A stretch of DNA of 64,000 nt. Origin: Amyelois transitella. Taxonomy: Eukaryota; Arthropoda; Insecta; Lepidoptera; Pyralidae. The position numbers and the translations under genes were made by a program. Shown here in pieces: positions 15,901-30,900 of the stretch. The number at the start of each line of letters is the position of its first letter. The first letter of the stretch is position 1. The stretch spans positions 3,857,001 through 3,921,000 of the forward strand of contig NC_083532.1 in assembly GCF_032362555.1 (NCBI RefSeq), written 5' to 3'. The notes beneath the pieces are model-generated. The model had not been told where the DNA came from. It made no database searches and worked only from the letters and a program-made list of their open reading frames with translations.

Positions 15901-18900
15901 CATACTTCCCTCGCTTCATCCACATTCATAACTCTCTTCATACAAGCTCGGCGGTTTCGGGTACTTTTGACCTGACCCTTTACCAGGACGTCCTTAATTT
16001 GATCAAGATACGTTCGTCTAGGTCTTCCCACTCCGACTTTTGCCTCCACACTCTCCTTGTATATCTGCTTAGTCAACCTGCTTTCATTCATCCTCTCTTC
16101 ATGACCGAACCATCTTAACATACCCTAACATACCATAAGATGAATAACGGTTTTAAATTATGCCGTACTTGTTCTCGCAAGTTCGCTATAATATTTGATG
16201 ACATTTGCCAATTGTACCTTTTGAGAGATGAAAGGATACCTATTTTTTTTTCTTAATTTGCTAAATTACGAACGAGGAGAGTGTATGTATGTGTACAAAG
16301 ATGAAGAACAAATGTAAAAACTTAAGTTTTTTCATAAGTAAAGATATGTCTATCTATGTATATAGTTCTAAATGTTACTGCTTCGTCGGTTTGAAATGCA
16401 AATATTTCATTTCATTTTCAATTTATTAAGTGGCTTCGAGACTATTGGCCCTGTCTTCCCCGTATGTGATAAAACGTGATTAGGTATGTATGTATGCATG
16501 TACAATAAAAATACAGTAACGTAAACGTGAGAAACCTTATCGAGAAACATATATTTGTCTCTCTCTAACACAGGCAATTCCACGAGACGCCCAGCCTGCT
16601 GACAGACGGTCGGTACTCGTGCACTGAATGCGATGGAATCTCATTCTCTACTGAAAGCGAACTCTTTGATCACGTACATTTCAAACACGACAAGCAGAAG
16701 AGATGGCAGTGCCCTGTAGAAGACTGTGGGAAGACTTTTTATTTGAGGTTAGTCACAATATTTTGGGATTGTGTGCCTTATTGCAATACGTTAAGATTCA
16801 TATTTGAATGGTAAATATATCTTAAAAATGACACACACACAGTGAGCAGTTGATTGTTGAAGGATTGTGTGCTTTATTAGAATACCTTAAGGTCCATATT
16901 TGTATGGCATATATCTTTTAAATGACACTGACAATGAGTAGTTTAAATTTTAATACTTTAAGATCCCAATTAAAATATTATTTATTTTTAAATTACACTC
17001 CCAATGAGCAGTTTTATATTTAAAGATTGTGTTCTTTATTCCAATACTTTAAGATTCACATTCGAATAGTATGTATCTTTAAAATTTCAGATACAATGAG
17101 CAGTTTAATATTTAATTATTGTGTGCTTTATTGCAATATTTTAAGGTTCATATTTGTATAGTCTTTATGAAGTGCGGACGTTTTTGTTTGATTTTACTCT
17201 GACTTGTATCATCATCGTATTAGTCTTAATCCTACAGTGACCTTTCATACAGCCTTGAATAAACTATATAGCTTTACAGTTTATTCAACGCTGTAAGTAT
17301 AAAGAGTTCAGCTAGTATATGCTCAGCTATTCAAATAGTGACAGGTTGCTAGCCTACAAGACGAATCCTTAGTTTATAAGCCTTTCCCTTAGTCGCCTTT
17401 TATGACATCCATGGATAAGATTCTTGAAGTTCGGAGAACCATACCTTATTGCAGTTAAAAAAATAAGACAAAATATCCAACAGTTAGACTAAATGTAATG
17501 GTATTCTATGCCAGTGTTATCTTTGAGCCAAAAATGAGATAAAGGTATATTATAATACTATTGCTAAAAATAATTCCAATATTCAACATACTGGTTCATT
17601 AGATTCCAAAATAGTTTTACTATTTTGTTATCAAAAATAATAATAACACATATTATTAACCACTATTAAAAAGAAGCCGTTATTTGCCGTGTGGTTCCCG
17701 GCACCAATAGAAAAAAGAATAGGACCACTCCATCTCTTTCCCATGGATGTCGTAAAAGGCGACTAAGGGATATGCTTATAAACTTGAGATTCTTCTTTCA
17801 GGCGATGGGCTAGTCCTGTCACTATTTGAATCTCAATTCTTTCTTTAAGCCAAATAGCTTAACGTGGCCTATCAGTCTTTACAAGACTGTCGGCTCTGTC
17901 TACCCCGCAAGGGATATAGACGTGATTATATGTATGTAAAAATAATTCCATAACGGGGACCACAGCCGGATTCAAGTTTCCTTATTAGTAAACAATATCA
18001 GGTTAAATATACAGCGTGACTTTTAATTCAACTGCATAAATTTAACTGTTAAGTGTACTCATCTAAAGGATATTTAAAAACGTTAAAAGAAAAATATCGG
18101 TTCATATTTCAGAAAGTACGAAAAAAAAAATAAAAGTATCAAAATCCACAATCCTAAGTACGTAATATCACCCCGGCCGGCGGAAAAGCGACGCGTAAAA
18201 TTCAGAGGTCAACGACACAATTAATTTAGCTGAGCGATCTCAACAAATCTGTACTTTACTTGATCTTGATACTAGAAAAATAATTTATTATTCAGACATT
18301 TATTAACATGTTAAGTTTTAATTTCTTTTTGTAGTATTGGTCTTTAATAAAGCGTGTGACGTAGTTTTTGAGGGTTTTTTAAATGTGAAAATGATGACGT
18401 TTAATTCAAATAAAAATAGGCTCAAACGGCTCAGAAGCATGGGTATAGTCTATGTTTAAAAGGATGCAGTTGTTTTAAATGTCACCCTGTATATCGGCAG
18501 GGCGACGCTGACGAAGCACAGCCGAAGCCACACGGACACGCGGCGTTACGTGTGCGTCACGTGCGGGAAGCGCTTCCTGGACAAGCAGACGCTGGACGAG
18601 CACGGGGTCACCCACTTGCAGGTCGCCAGTCTCAGATATACATACATACATAAAATCACGCCTCTTTCCCGGAGGGGTAGGCAGAGACTACCTTTTTCCA
18701 CTTGCTACGATCTCTGCATATTTCCTTCGCTTCATCCACATTCATAACTCTCTTCGTGCAAGCTCGGCGGTTTCGGGTACTTTTTTAGGGTGCTAGGGTG
18801 CTTTTATAAGCTGAAGAGTTTGTTTGTTTGAACGCGCTAATCTCAGGAACTACTCGTTCGAATTGACAAAATATTTTTGTGTTGAATAGACCATTTATAG

Positions 18901-21900
18901 AGGAAGGCTTTAGGCTATATAACATCACGCTGCAACTATAAGGAGCCAAGAAATAATGGCAAAATGTGAAAAAAACGCGGAAAATTATTCATCCTTGAGG
19001 GCATCAATGATGCCCAAAACAACTATTTCACGCGGACGAAGTCGCGGGCACAGCTAGTAATATTATATGTCTCTTCCAATCCTTTCATTCCATACAGATC
19101 AAGCCATTCCAATGTCACATCTGCCTGAAGCAACTCACTCGTCGTTCTCGCCTCCGCATGCACCTTCGAGCTCACGAGGAGGCGTTAACACCAAAATTGG
19201 TGCTGGTCTGCGGAGTTTGCAATAGAGCCTTCAGGGACCAGACTGATGCCCAGGTAAGTTAGGTTTGAAATATATATATATAACATACATACATATGGTC
19301 ACGTCTATATCCCTTGCGGGGTAGACAGAGCCAACAGTCTTGTAAAGACTGATAGGCCACGTTCAGCTGTTTGGTTTAATGATAGAATTGAGATTCAAAT
19401 AGTAACAGGGTGCTAGCCCATCGCCTAAAAGAAGAATCCCAAGTTTGTAAGCCCATCCCTTAGTCGCCTTTGACGACATCCATGGGAACGAGATGGAGTG
19501 GTCCTATTCTTTTTTGTATTGGTGCCGGGAACCACACGGCTAAATATATATATAATATATATATAACCTACTAATATAATAAATGCGAAAGTTTGTGAGT
19601 ATGTCAGGATGTCAGTATGGATGATTGTTACTCTTTCACGCAAAAACTACTGAACCGATTACGATGAAATTTGGTATGTGGGTTATGTTTATCCCGGTGT
19701 TCCTGCGGGATTGATAGGGTTTCCATGCGGACGAAGTCGACGGGGGCCTCTAGTAATAAAAAAATATATACGGGACAAACGACACAGATTGAGTTAGCCT
19801 CGAAGTAAGTTCGAAACTTGTGTTTCGAGATACTAACTCAACTATAATATTTTATAATAAATACTTATATACATAAACATCCAGGACTCAGGCCAATCAG
19901 AACAAATTCATTTCTCATCATGCCTTGACTGGGATTCGAACCCGGGACCTCCGGTGTCACAGTCAATACACTGAAGGTGAAAAAAGGAGAGCTGTAGAGG
20001 AGAGAAATAATTAAATATAATGAAGCACTGCACTATATTTATTTTATTTTGTGATTAAAGTGGTCAATACAACAAAACGCCAATTTCATATTATGTAAGG
20101 ATTAATCCATCTCATTCCCCTTTCTTCTTTTAGGCGACGGGCTTACAATCTGTCAGTATTTGAATCTCAATTCTATCATTAAGCCAAATAGCTCAATTTG
20201 TGGCCTATCAGTCTTTTCAAGACTGTTGGCTCTCTCTTCCCCGCAAGGGATAATTTTGTTCCGACACAACATCGTTGGAGCCGCAGTTCCCCACGCATCA
20301 CAGCAGCCTGGCGGAAGACCTTCCCTTTGGTGGCGATCGAGCCCGAATCATCGCTCCCGTTACAAATATATCCGATTTAAAAAATAATTTATTGATAACT
20401 CTTGCCAGGAGCACGCAACAAAATCAACGGCATGTATAGAGAAGTTCGCGAGCGAATTGAAAGAGGAAGGCGAGGAGACCCAGTTATCACCCACCAGTGG
20501 GTTGGTGAGGAAAACTGTACAAGTTGTGGGTTAGTTCCTTGAACATCTTTGTTTTCTGTTTTTGTTGTCACTCAACCCGCATGAAAACTACTTGTTGTCA
20601 CTGAATTCGCATTTAATACTACTTTTTGTCACTCAATTCACACTCAATACTACTTTTTGTCACTCAATTCACACTTAATACTACTTTTTGTCACTCAATT
20701 CACACTTAATACTACTTTTTGTCACTCAATTCACACTTAATACTACTTTTTGTCACTCAATTCACACTTATTACTACTTTTTGTCACTCAATTCACACTT
20801 AGTACTACTTTCTGTCACTCAACCCGCAGTAATGCTCCATTTTGTAACTCATCTCGATAAATACTTCGTTTTCTCACTCCAACCCATATAAAAACTACCT
20901 TTTGTTACTCAACCCGCACTAAATACTACGGTTTCTCTCTTCTCACTCAATATTCATAAAACACTACGTTTTACTTAATACTACTTAGTACTACTTCTAT
21001 CATTTAACTTGCACTTAATTATACTTTTTGTCACTAAACTCGCTTAGAAACTACTTTTAATCCGCAATAAATACTGCGATTGTAATAATACATACATATA
21101 AACACGTCTATATCCCTTGCGGGGTATACACAGCCAACAGTCTCGAAATAACTAAATCTTCACAGTCAGCTGTGTGGCTCAATGATTCAAATAGCCCATC
21201 GCCGACAAGAGGAACACAAAGTGTATAAGCCCATCCCTTAGTCGCCTTTTACGACATCCATAAGAAACTTTAAAAACTATAGTGTGCTGATACTAGAAAA
21301 GAGTTTGTAATCTATATTACAGTTTAAATACTGTATATACTATGTCACTGAATGTTTTCTCATCATCAATATCTTGAATAAAAAGATGTACACTGCATGA
21401 ATTTGTTTATAATTATTAAGGGTAGTATAGAGAAGTTTACGGAAGAAGTTATTACATCTAACAAAATTCAAAAACATGTTTTATTTTTTTCTCTTAGATT
21501 TCACGGGTCTATACACCCCGGATTTTTGAGAGGCTTGCGTGGGGATATAAATCCAACACGTAGAGGCCCTTTGGAGAAGTTGATGTTATGTTGTTCTCCT
21601 GCCAAAACCCGTTCCCGGGCATTATTTTATTATACATACATACATACATATCGTCACGTCTATTTCCCTTGCGGGGTAGACAGAGCCAACAATCTTGAAA
21701 AGACTGAATGGCCACGTTCAGCTATTTGGCTTAATGATAGAATTGAGATTCAAATAGTGACAGGTTGCTAGCCCATCGCCTTAAAAAGGATCCCAAGTTT
21801 GTAAGCCTATCCCTAAGTCGCCTTTTACGACATCCATGAGAAAGAGATGGAGTGGTCCTATTCTTTTTTGTATTGGTGCCGGGAACCACACGGCACTATT

Positions 21901-24900
21901 TTATTATTTTTTTTATTATTAAAGATTCTCCAAAACTGTTGAAGCCTATAAAACGTCAAGTGGACGACGCGACGGCGGAACCTCTGCTATCCAAGATGGC
22001 GGACGAGGCAAGGGCCATCATAAGGGTGGTGGAGATCGAGAAGGCATTCCGATGCGAGTATTGTGAAGAGTGAGTGGGTTATATAGAGAAACGTACTACG
22101 TACATACATATAATCACGTCTATATCCCTTGCGGGGTAGACAGAGCCAACAGTCTTGAAAAGACTGATAGGCCACGTTCAGCTTTTCGGCTTGATGATAG
22201 AATTGAGATTCAAATAGTGACAGGTTGCTAGCCCATCGCCTAAAATAAAAATCCCAAGTTTATAAGCCTATCCCTTAGTCGCCTTTTACGACATCCATGG
22301 GAACGAGATGTAGTGGTCCTTTTCTTATTTTTATTGGTGCCGGGAACTACACGGTGATGCCGGGAACCACACGGTGATGAGTGATTGAGATTGAGTGGTT
22401 TAATTTATTAATTACAATGTATACTCTCGTCCACATTTCTATTTTTAGTTTGGATAATTGTTTATTTGACGCTTTGGAAGCGGCAGTAAACTTAGCTTTA
22501 ATTAATTTTAATAATTTATTTGATGTCAACCAATTTTGTGAAACCAAAAGATATGATAATTATTAAGTTGAAATGTCTCATAAAAAGTGAATAAACATTT
22601 TGAATTTGAAACATGAATTTAGAATAGCTTTATAAACTTGGGATTCATATTTTAGGCGATGGGCTAGCAACCTGTCACTGTTTGAATCTCAATTCTATCA
22701 TAAAGCTAAACAGCTGAACGTGGCCAGTCAGTCTCTTCAAGACTGTTGGCTCTGTCTAGCCCGCAAGGGGTATAGACGTAACTATATGAATGAATGATGA
22801 ATTTAGAAGTACGTGCAGTGATCGTGAAATGAAATATTTATAACTCTTTCTGCTCAGTTTAATAGAAATATTTTACAATTGATATAATTTTTTCAGCGTT
22901 TTTTATCTGGAAGATGGTTTGAACGACCACCGGCTGATACACAAGGGGGTCAAGAACCCTTTCACATGTCACATTTGTAAAGTCACGTTTGCGACATATT
23001 CAAGGTAATGTTTTTTTTTTAAGTTTATGTGCAGAAACCCCACTTTATGAGTCTTATAAAGTATGAATCCCCATATAAGTCCTAAGAACTATTTTTATTT
23101 TTAAATATTTTGTTATAATACTTATGTTAATTCCTAGTTAGGAGTCGAGGCAAGAAAAAAACTCGATTTGGAATCCATAATCCGTAAAGATTTTAATGGC
23201 TATTTTAAAAGTTATTTACATTAGTTTGAATACTAACCGATGCTCTTACGGTGAGGGAAAACATCGTGAGGAAACCTGCACATTCAGGCAACTGGATGTG
23301 TAACCATGGATCCAATACGGGTTAGGTTCCCCTGCAAAGGTTGCGGAGGTCAGACGGGAGTCGCTTCGTGTAAAAACCTGTCTCGCCCAATCCAGGATCC
23401 ATGGTCACAGTCATACCCCTGGCTCCTCATCAGACTGGTGAGGTTACAACCGGGACTAAAGCCAGGAAGATGATGAAATGTACATTCCTGCAGATGTACA
23501 ACGCACAAAACGACTCACGGCTTCTACAAGCGCCCTCTAGCGGACATGAAGAAGCAACTGGAGGCTAATGTCAAACTTGACGCGGGGCCGAGCGCCACGG
23601 GAATATTGGGCTACGGCGGCTTTCCCGTGGTCAAACATTTCTTGTGCGAGGTCAGAATTGTACACATATACATATGTATGTACAAACAAGATTAACAATA
23701 TAATATATGTTGACAAATTGTGATTATTACAATGTCTAAACTATACTTATAATAAATCTACCTTATTAATAAAAAGTTAAACTATATTCATTGTTTGTAT
23801 GATGGGAACCCAACCAAGGAATCATACATACATACATATGGTCACGTATATACGTGTCCGTGTCCGTGTGTATCCCTTGCGGGGTAGACAGAGGCAACAG
23901 TCTCGAAAAGACTAAATGGCCACGTTCAGATATTCGGCTTAATGATATAATTGAGATTCAAATAGTGACAGCTTAGCTAGCCCATCGCCTAAAAGCAGAA
24001 TCTCAAGTTTATAAGCCTATCCCTAAGTAGTTTTTAACGACATCCATGGGAAAGAGATGGAGTGGTACTTTTCCTTTTATATATCGATACCCGGAACCAC
24101 ACGGCTATAAAAATTGATTCGTTAATTTATTAAACAGGATTGTGGACGCTCGTACCTACATTGGACCTATCTCCAAGTGCACCGTCGTATGAAACATGCC
24201 AATGATAATTTTCTTTACAAATGCAACCAGTGTGAACTCACTTTTCCGCACAGGTAAGTATGTATTTAATTCTCGATCTCATTTGTGCACATGCGTACCT
24301 ACATACATGTATCTAATCACGTCTTTATCCTTTGCGTGGTAGACAGAGCCGACAGTCTTCAAAAGATGGAATTGAGATTCAAATAGTGAATGGTTACCAG
24401 CCCATCGCCTTAAAGAAGAATCCCAAGTTTGTTAGTGCCTTGGTCACCTTTTACGGCATCCATGGGAAAGAGATGGAGTGGTCCTATTCTTTTTTCTATT
24501 GGTGCCGGGGACCACACGGCACTTATCTATACTAATATTATAAAGCTGAAGAGTTTGTTTGTTTATTTGAACGCGCTAATCTCAGGAATGCTGGTTCGAA
24601 TTGAAAAAATATTTTTGCGTCGAATAGACCATTTACCGAGGAAGGCTTTAGGCTATATAACATCACGCTGCAACTATAAGGAGCAAAGAAATTATGGAAA
24701 ATGTGAAAAAAACGGCGAAAATTATTCATCCTTGAGGGCTTCAATGATGCCCAAAAATAACTATTCGACGCGGGCGAAGTCGCGGGCATAGATAGTTTTT
24801 AAATATTGCTTGTTTAATAATAAGATAATACGTAATATACAATAATATATAATTAATATTATTATAAATATTATATAATTGTATAAGATTAATGAATGTT

Positions 24901-27900
24901 CCTCTTCATCAGTTGGAGTCTAGCCTATCATAGAAAGAAAATACACTGCAAGGTAATTGAAGAGGGTAGTGGTTCTTCTAAACCACCGAAAGACGATTAT
25001 AGGTGAGTTTATAGAATTAAATTTTACCGTGCCGTGTGGAGACATACATACATATGGACACGTCTATGTCCCTTGCGGGGTAGACAGAGCCAACGGTCTT
25101 GAAAAGACTGAATGGCCACGTTCAGCCGTTATGGCCGTGTGGTTACCGGCACATATAGAAAAAAGAATAGGACCATTCCATCTCTCTGCCATGGATGTCG
25201 TAAAAGGCGACTAAGGGATAGGCTTGTGTACTTGACATTCATCCTAGGCGATGGGCTAGCAACCTGTCACTATTTGAATATCAATTCTATCATTAAGCTG
25301 AACGTGGCCTATCAGTCTCTTCAAGACTGTCGGCTCTGTCTACCCCGCAAGGGATATAGACGTGACTATATAAAAAAAAAAATTATTCATTACTCTAGGA
25401 TACTATATATCGCTTAATAATTGTCAAAACTTATGGTTTAACAACATTGGTTGACGTCAAAAAATTACTTAAAACTAGGTTTACTGCCGCTTCCAAGGCG
25501 TCAGTGCAGAAGAAGCGGTAACAAACTGCACTGCAGCATTTTCTTCAACAACGTCAACTTCACAATATTAATTAAACTTAGAATAGAATGTGGACGAGAG
25601 AATACATTGTTCAGATTTATATATTTATGAGGTTTTAATATTGAATATATATATATATATATATATATCTATATATTTTATGGATTGCCATATAAATGAA
25701 TGAATGTTAAATGTCTATAGGATCCCATGTCGCCACTGCGACGAGTTGTTGCCAAACAAAACTGCCCTCTATAAACATAGGAAGAAGAAGCATAGTGACG
25801 TGTCGTTAAATATAAAACCTGGTAAGTTGTGTTATACCTACCTACCTACATACATACATACGGTCACGTCTATATCCCTTGTAGGGTAGACAGAGTCAAC
25901 AGTCTTGAAAAGACTGATAGGCCACGCTTAGTTATTTGGCTAATGACAGAATTGAGATTCAAATAGTGACAGGTTGCTAGCCCATCGCCTAAAAAAAGAA
26001 TGCCAAGTTTGTAAGCCTATCCCTTAGTCGCCTTTTACGACATCCATGGGAAAGAGATGGAGTGGTCCTATTCTTTTTTGTACTGGTGCCGGGAACCACA
26101 CGGCACATATATTTTATACCTATGTACCTACATACCTCCTAAATGAACTGTTGTTCCACCCTTGCCTCAATTTTGTATGCGATCCTCTTATTGTCAGGTT
26201 CGCTGGAACAGATCCCACTAAGGGATAAGCCCGCTTTTGTACTGTACTACTGTTTTATATTTGTAATGTAGGTACTTCTTAAGGGAACAATAAAGCATTT
26301 ACTTACTTACTTACACACATGCATACATATAAACACGCCTATATTTCTTGCGGAGAAGACAGAGCCAACAGTCTTGAAAAGGCTGACAGGCCACGTTCAG
26401 CTGTATGGCTTTGTGATAGAATTGAGATTCAAATAGTGACAAGTTGCTAGCCCGTCGCCTTTAAGAAGAATCCCAAGTTTATAAGCCCATCCTTTAGTCG
26501 TCTATTACGACACACATGGGAAAGATATGGAGTCGTGCTATTCTTACATGCCGAAAACCACACGGCACTTTTTTTTCTTTTTTTTTATATACGGGACAAA
26601 TTACACAGATTGAGTTAGCCTCGAAGTAAGTTCGAAACTTGTGTTACGAGATACTAACTCAACGATACTATATTTTATAATAAATACGTATATAGATAAA
26701 CATCCAAGACTCAGGCCAATCAGAGAAAGTTCGTTTCTCATCATGCCCTGGCCGGGATTCGAACCCGGGACCTCCGGTGACACAGACAAGCGCACTACCG
26801 CTGCGCCACAGAGGCCGTCAACTTTTAACTACATAGAGGGAAAAAGAAAGGAAGAAATGAATAAGGTACCACAATATTTATAAACCCATCCCTTAGTCGC
26901 CTTTTACGACACACATGGGAAAGATATGGATTGGTGCTATTCTTAAATGCTGAAAACCACACGGCACTTTTAACTACACAGAGGGGAAAAGAGAGGAAGA
27001 AATCAATAAGGTACCACAAATTTTATAAACCCATCCCTTAGTCGCCTTTTACGACACACATGGGAAAGATATTGAAATTCAAAATTTTTATTAATTATTA
27101 TAGGATACTTCATATCGCTTAATAATTGTCAAAACGTATGGTTTAACAACATTGGTTGACGTCAAATAAATTACTTTAAACTAAGTTCACCGCCGCTTCC
27201 AAGGCGTCAGTGCAGAAGAAGCGGTAACAAACTGCGAATACAACATAGCAAACTGGTAACAAAATGCGATAGGGATTGTTGCTATTCTTAAATGCCGAAA
27301 ACCACACGGCACTTTTAACTACACAGAGGGGAAAGAGAGGAAGAAATCAATAAGGTACCACAAATAGATGCGTATGATTTACCTACACAGGCGAACTCTG
27401 GCCTATGCCGTGTGGTTCCCGGCACCAATACAAAAAAGAATAGGACCACTCCATCTCTTTGCCATGGATGTCGTAAAAGGCGGCTAAGGGATAGGCTTAC
27501 AAACTTGGGATTCTTTTTTTAAGCGATGGGCTAACAACCTGTCACTATTTGAATCTCAATTCTATCATTAAGCCAAATAGCGGAGTGTAGCCATTCAGTC
27601 TTTTCAAGACTGTTGTCTCTGTCCACCCCGCAAGGGATATAGACGTGACCATATGTATGTATGTAGGCGAACTCTGGTGTGAAACTTGTGGTAAGCAGTT
27701 CTTCAGTCGTGGCGGTCTAGACGCACATCATAAGACTCATCCACGTTGCAGTCGCCGGGAACAAGATTCGATGCCCGAGTGAGTATCTATAGTCAATTTA
27801 ATGATTAAGGACGCTTAAAATATTATATTAATATTAACTTATAACGTGTGGTATGCATGATATTTATGTAACAGCCTTGTAAAATGTTACATACATACAT

Positions 27901-30900
27901 ACATAAAATCACGCCTCTTTCCCGGAAGGGTAAGCAGATACTACTTCTTTCTACTTGCCATTATTTTTGCATACTTCCTTCGCTTACTCGGGCACTCTTG
28001 ACCTGACCCTTTACCAGGACGTCCTTAATTTGATCAAGATCTATCTTCCCACTCCGACCTTTCCCTCCACACCCTCCATGTATATCTGCTTAAAATGTTT
28101 TCGCAAATTATTCATTCATATTTATTTAAATACGTCCTGCGGAATAAACAGAGCCGGCAGTCTTAAAAAGAGTGATAGGCCACGTGCAGCTGTTATCTTA
28201 ACGATAGAATTGAGATTCAAATAGTGACAGGTTGCTAGCTCATCGCCTAAAAGAATCATCCCAAGTTTATAAGCCTTTTACGACATCCATGGGAAAGAGA
28301 TGGAGTGATCCTATTCTTTTTTATATTGGTGCCGGGAACCACACGCCACGTAAGTCTGATCTATAGAATAGAATAGAAAAGAATAGATTTAATTTCAAAA
28401 TTGGATACAAGGTATCACTTATTGACGTCACAACACTTAAATCTAATTATAACTACTACCGCTTCCAAAGCTCATGTGTAGAAGAAGCGGCGGAACAAAC
28501 TACACTGCAGCATTTTCATCGGACGTCAATTTACAAATATAGATCTCTTCAATCTTAATCGTGGACGAATGCACATTGTCTACATTAAAAAACATGAATG
28601 AATGTAGAACTAATGTAGAACAAACTATCTATCATCACTAAATCATAGGTGGACCTAGGGCTCTACTCTATAATGTTACCATTCTACTAATTTTCACTCT
28701 ACTATATTAAAAATCTTGATTTCAGCGTCGAGGTATCTTACGGTACCGTAGCAAACAGCAGATCTTTTAAAAGGTAAGTTTTTTTTAAAATAAATAATAC
28801 AAATTGTATTATTGTCGTGTGGTTCCCTGCACCAATTAGAAAATAATAAGACCACTCCGTCTCATTCCCATGGATGTCGTAAAAGGCGTTTTAGGCGATG
28901 GACTAGCAACCTGTCACTTTTTGGATCTCTATCATTAAGCCGAGCAACTGAACGTGGCTTTTCAGTTTTTTCAACACAGTTGACTCTGTCTACCACGTAA
29001 AGGAAATAGACTATATGTATGTAAATTTTAGATTTACCACAAATAAAAATATTTTACTATAAAAATTCGAATCTTTTTTTCTAACCCAAACAAAATTGAT
29101 TTGGCATACATAGATAGGCGTATGTATGCCACCTGGCTTTGCCTGTTAATATTTATATATAATAAATAATTAAATATAAATAAAAAGGGTTGCCTACAAT
29201 AGCTTGTGATCACATGAAAAGTTACTAAATCCTTTATTGTAACACTCTTCAACAACACATAAATAATCTACACTGTAGTATAAATCACTGCTTACTTTAA
29301 TTTAGCGTCACCTACTCTCTTGTAGTGTAGTTTACAGGTGGGTTTTTTATTTCAAATTCCACAGGATCTATAGTTTTTACCGGGATGAAAAATACACTAT
29401 GTCCTTCTACAGGTATACATTTGCAAAATTTAAATAAAAAATGGTCCTGTAGATACCGCCTTAACACAAAACAAACTAATAAACTTACTTTCGCATTAAT
29501 AATATTAGTTGGGAATTGGGATTAATCGATGAAACAAATATTTTGAAAAAATATCAGAACCGATGATTGGAGTAAGTACCTAACGTAAATCATCATGTTA
29601 TAGCACAAATAATTATGACGTTTGGGTTCCCGCCAAAAAGTCGAATCGGAAACTTGTCAACAAGAAATGTCATTACATTTTACTTTTTATTTCTATTCGA
29701 AAATTCGAACCAAGCAATCTCCCGCCTGCGGATTAAAACCTTCCGCTTTGACACGCTAATTAATAAAAATAAAACCGAAAAAGAATATAAAATTATCAAA
29801 AAGACAGCTTTTATTTAGTATTCGAGAGTCGTACGTGAAAGTCGAGAATATATTATCATATTAAAATTTATTTTATTGGAAATAGTTTCGGTGTTTTAAG
29901 GTATGTGTTATTATTTTACAACGTTTCATTATTTGAGGACAGGGCAAGAGAAAATTACTCATTCGGCCGACGCGGTATTTTCCGAAAATCAAATTTTTTA
30001 GATATTTGATATCCTCTTTATTTTTTGTAGATAATCTGTTGAATCGGAAACTGTTTGTTTGACCTTTCCGTCCAAACTGTGCAATGTTTTAAAATTATAT
30101 AATGTGTGACGATAGTTGAGTTAGGTTATATGTATGTTGCTCGAGAAATTATATGATTATATTCCACGAATATAATTTGTTTTCCGTTATTGAACCAATA
30201 AAACGGATTTCACGTCAATATCGCTCGCCAATAGATTGCGCCGAAGCATTTTACATTTTACTGACTTCATACTGATTAACAAAAGATGGCGCTGTGCATT
30301 TTGACTTCGCGAAATTATCTTATTTTGAAAGTAAGGAAAAAATGGGGGAAAAATTTATAATTATATAAAGAAGTATTTAAAAGAATGCCGTGTGGTACCC
30401 GGTACCAATAGAAAAAACAATAGGACCACTCCATCTTTTTCCCATGGATGTCGTAAAAGGCGACTAAGGGATAGGCTTTCAAATATGTGATTATTTTTTA
30501 GGCGATGGGCTAACAACCTCTCACTATTTGTATCTCAATTTTATCATTCAGCCGAATAGCTGAACGTGGCCATTCAGTCTTTTCAAGATTGTTGGCTCCC
30601 GCAAGGGATTTAGACGTGACCATATATATGTATGTATGTATGTAAAAGAATGCCAATGAATTTAAAAAAGCACCCTGTATATGTATGTATGTGACGTGAC
30701 CATATATATGTATGTATGTATGTAAAAGCATGCCAATGAATAAAAAAGCACCCTGTATATGTATGTATGTGACGTGACCATATATATGTATGTATGTAAA
30801 AGAATGCCAATGAATTTAAAAAAGCACCCTGTATATGTATGTTTGTCAGGTCGACCGTCATGCGTAACCATCGCGCCGGCGGTCTCCCGGCGTGGTCTTG

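Noticed and set aside
15840..16121. 93-codon open frame as a host gene
   Set aside because: It is the C-terminal tail of an RTE-type reverse transcriptase, repeated at four other places and truncated upstream.
17686..17937. Family A as a 5S rRNA-derived SINE
   Set aside because: GCCGGGAACCACACGGC has slight likeness to the end of 5S rRNA, but no continuous match could be followed.
20565..21070. Regular 31-bp repeats resembling a CRISPR array
   Set aside because: Units are contiguous with no unique spacers, lie in a eukaryotic intron and decay gradually, so this is a minisatellite.
24953..24965. A donor GTAATT at 24953 as the end of exon 20
   Set aside because: It would end in phase 0, but the next exon at 25721 needs phase 2. 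Readthrough to the donor at 25003 fits and keeps the frame.
27391..27441. Exon 22 starting at the original acceptor
   Set aside because: The frame meets TAG inside the SINE after 17 codons. The full-length protein needs the downstream acceptor, though a truncated isoform stays possible.
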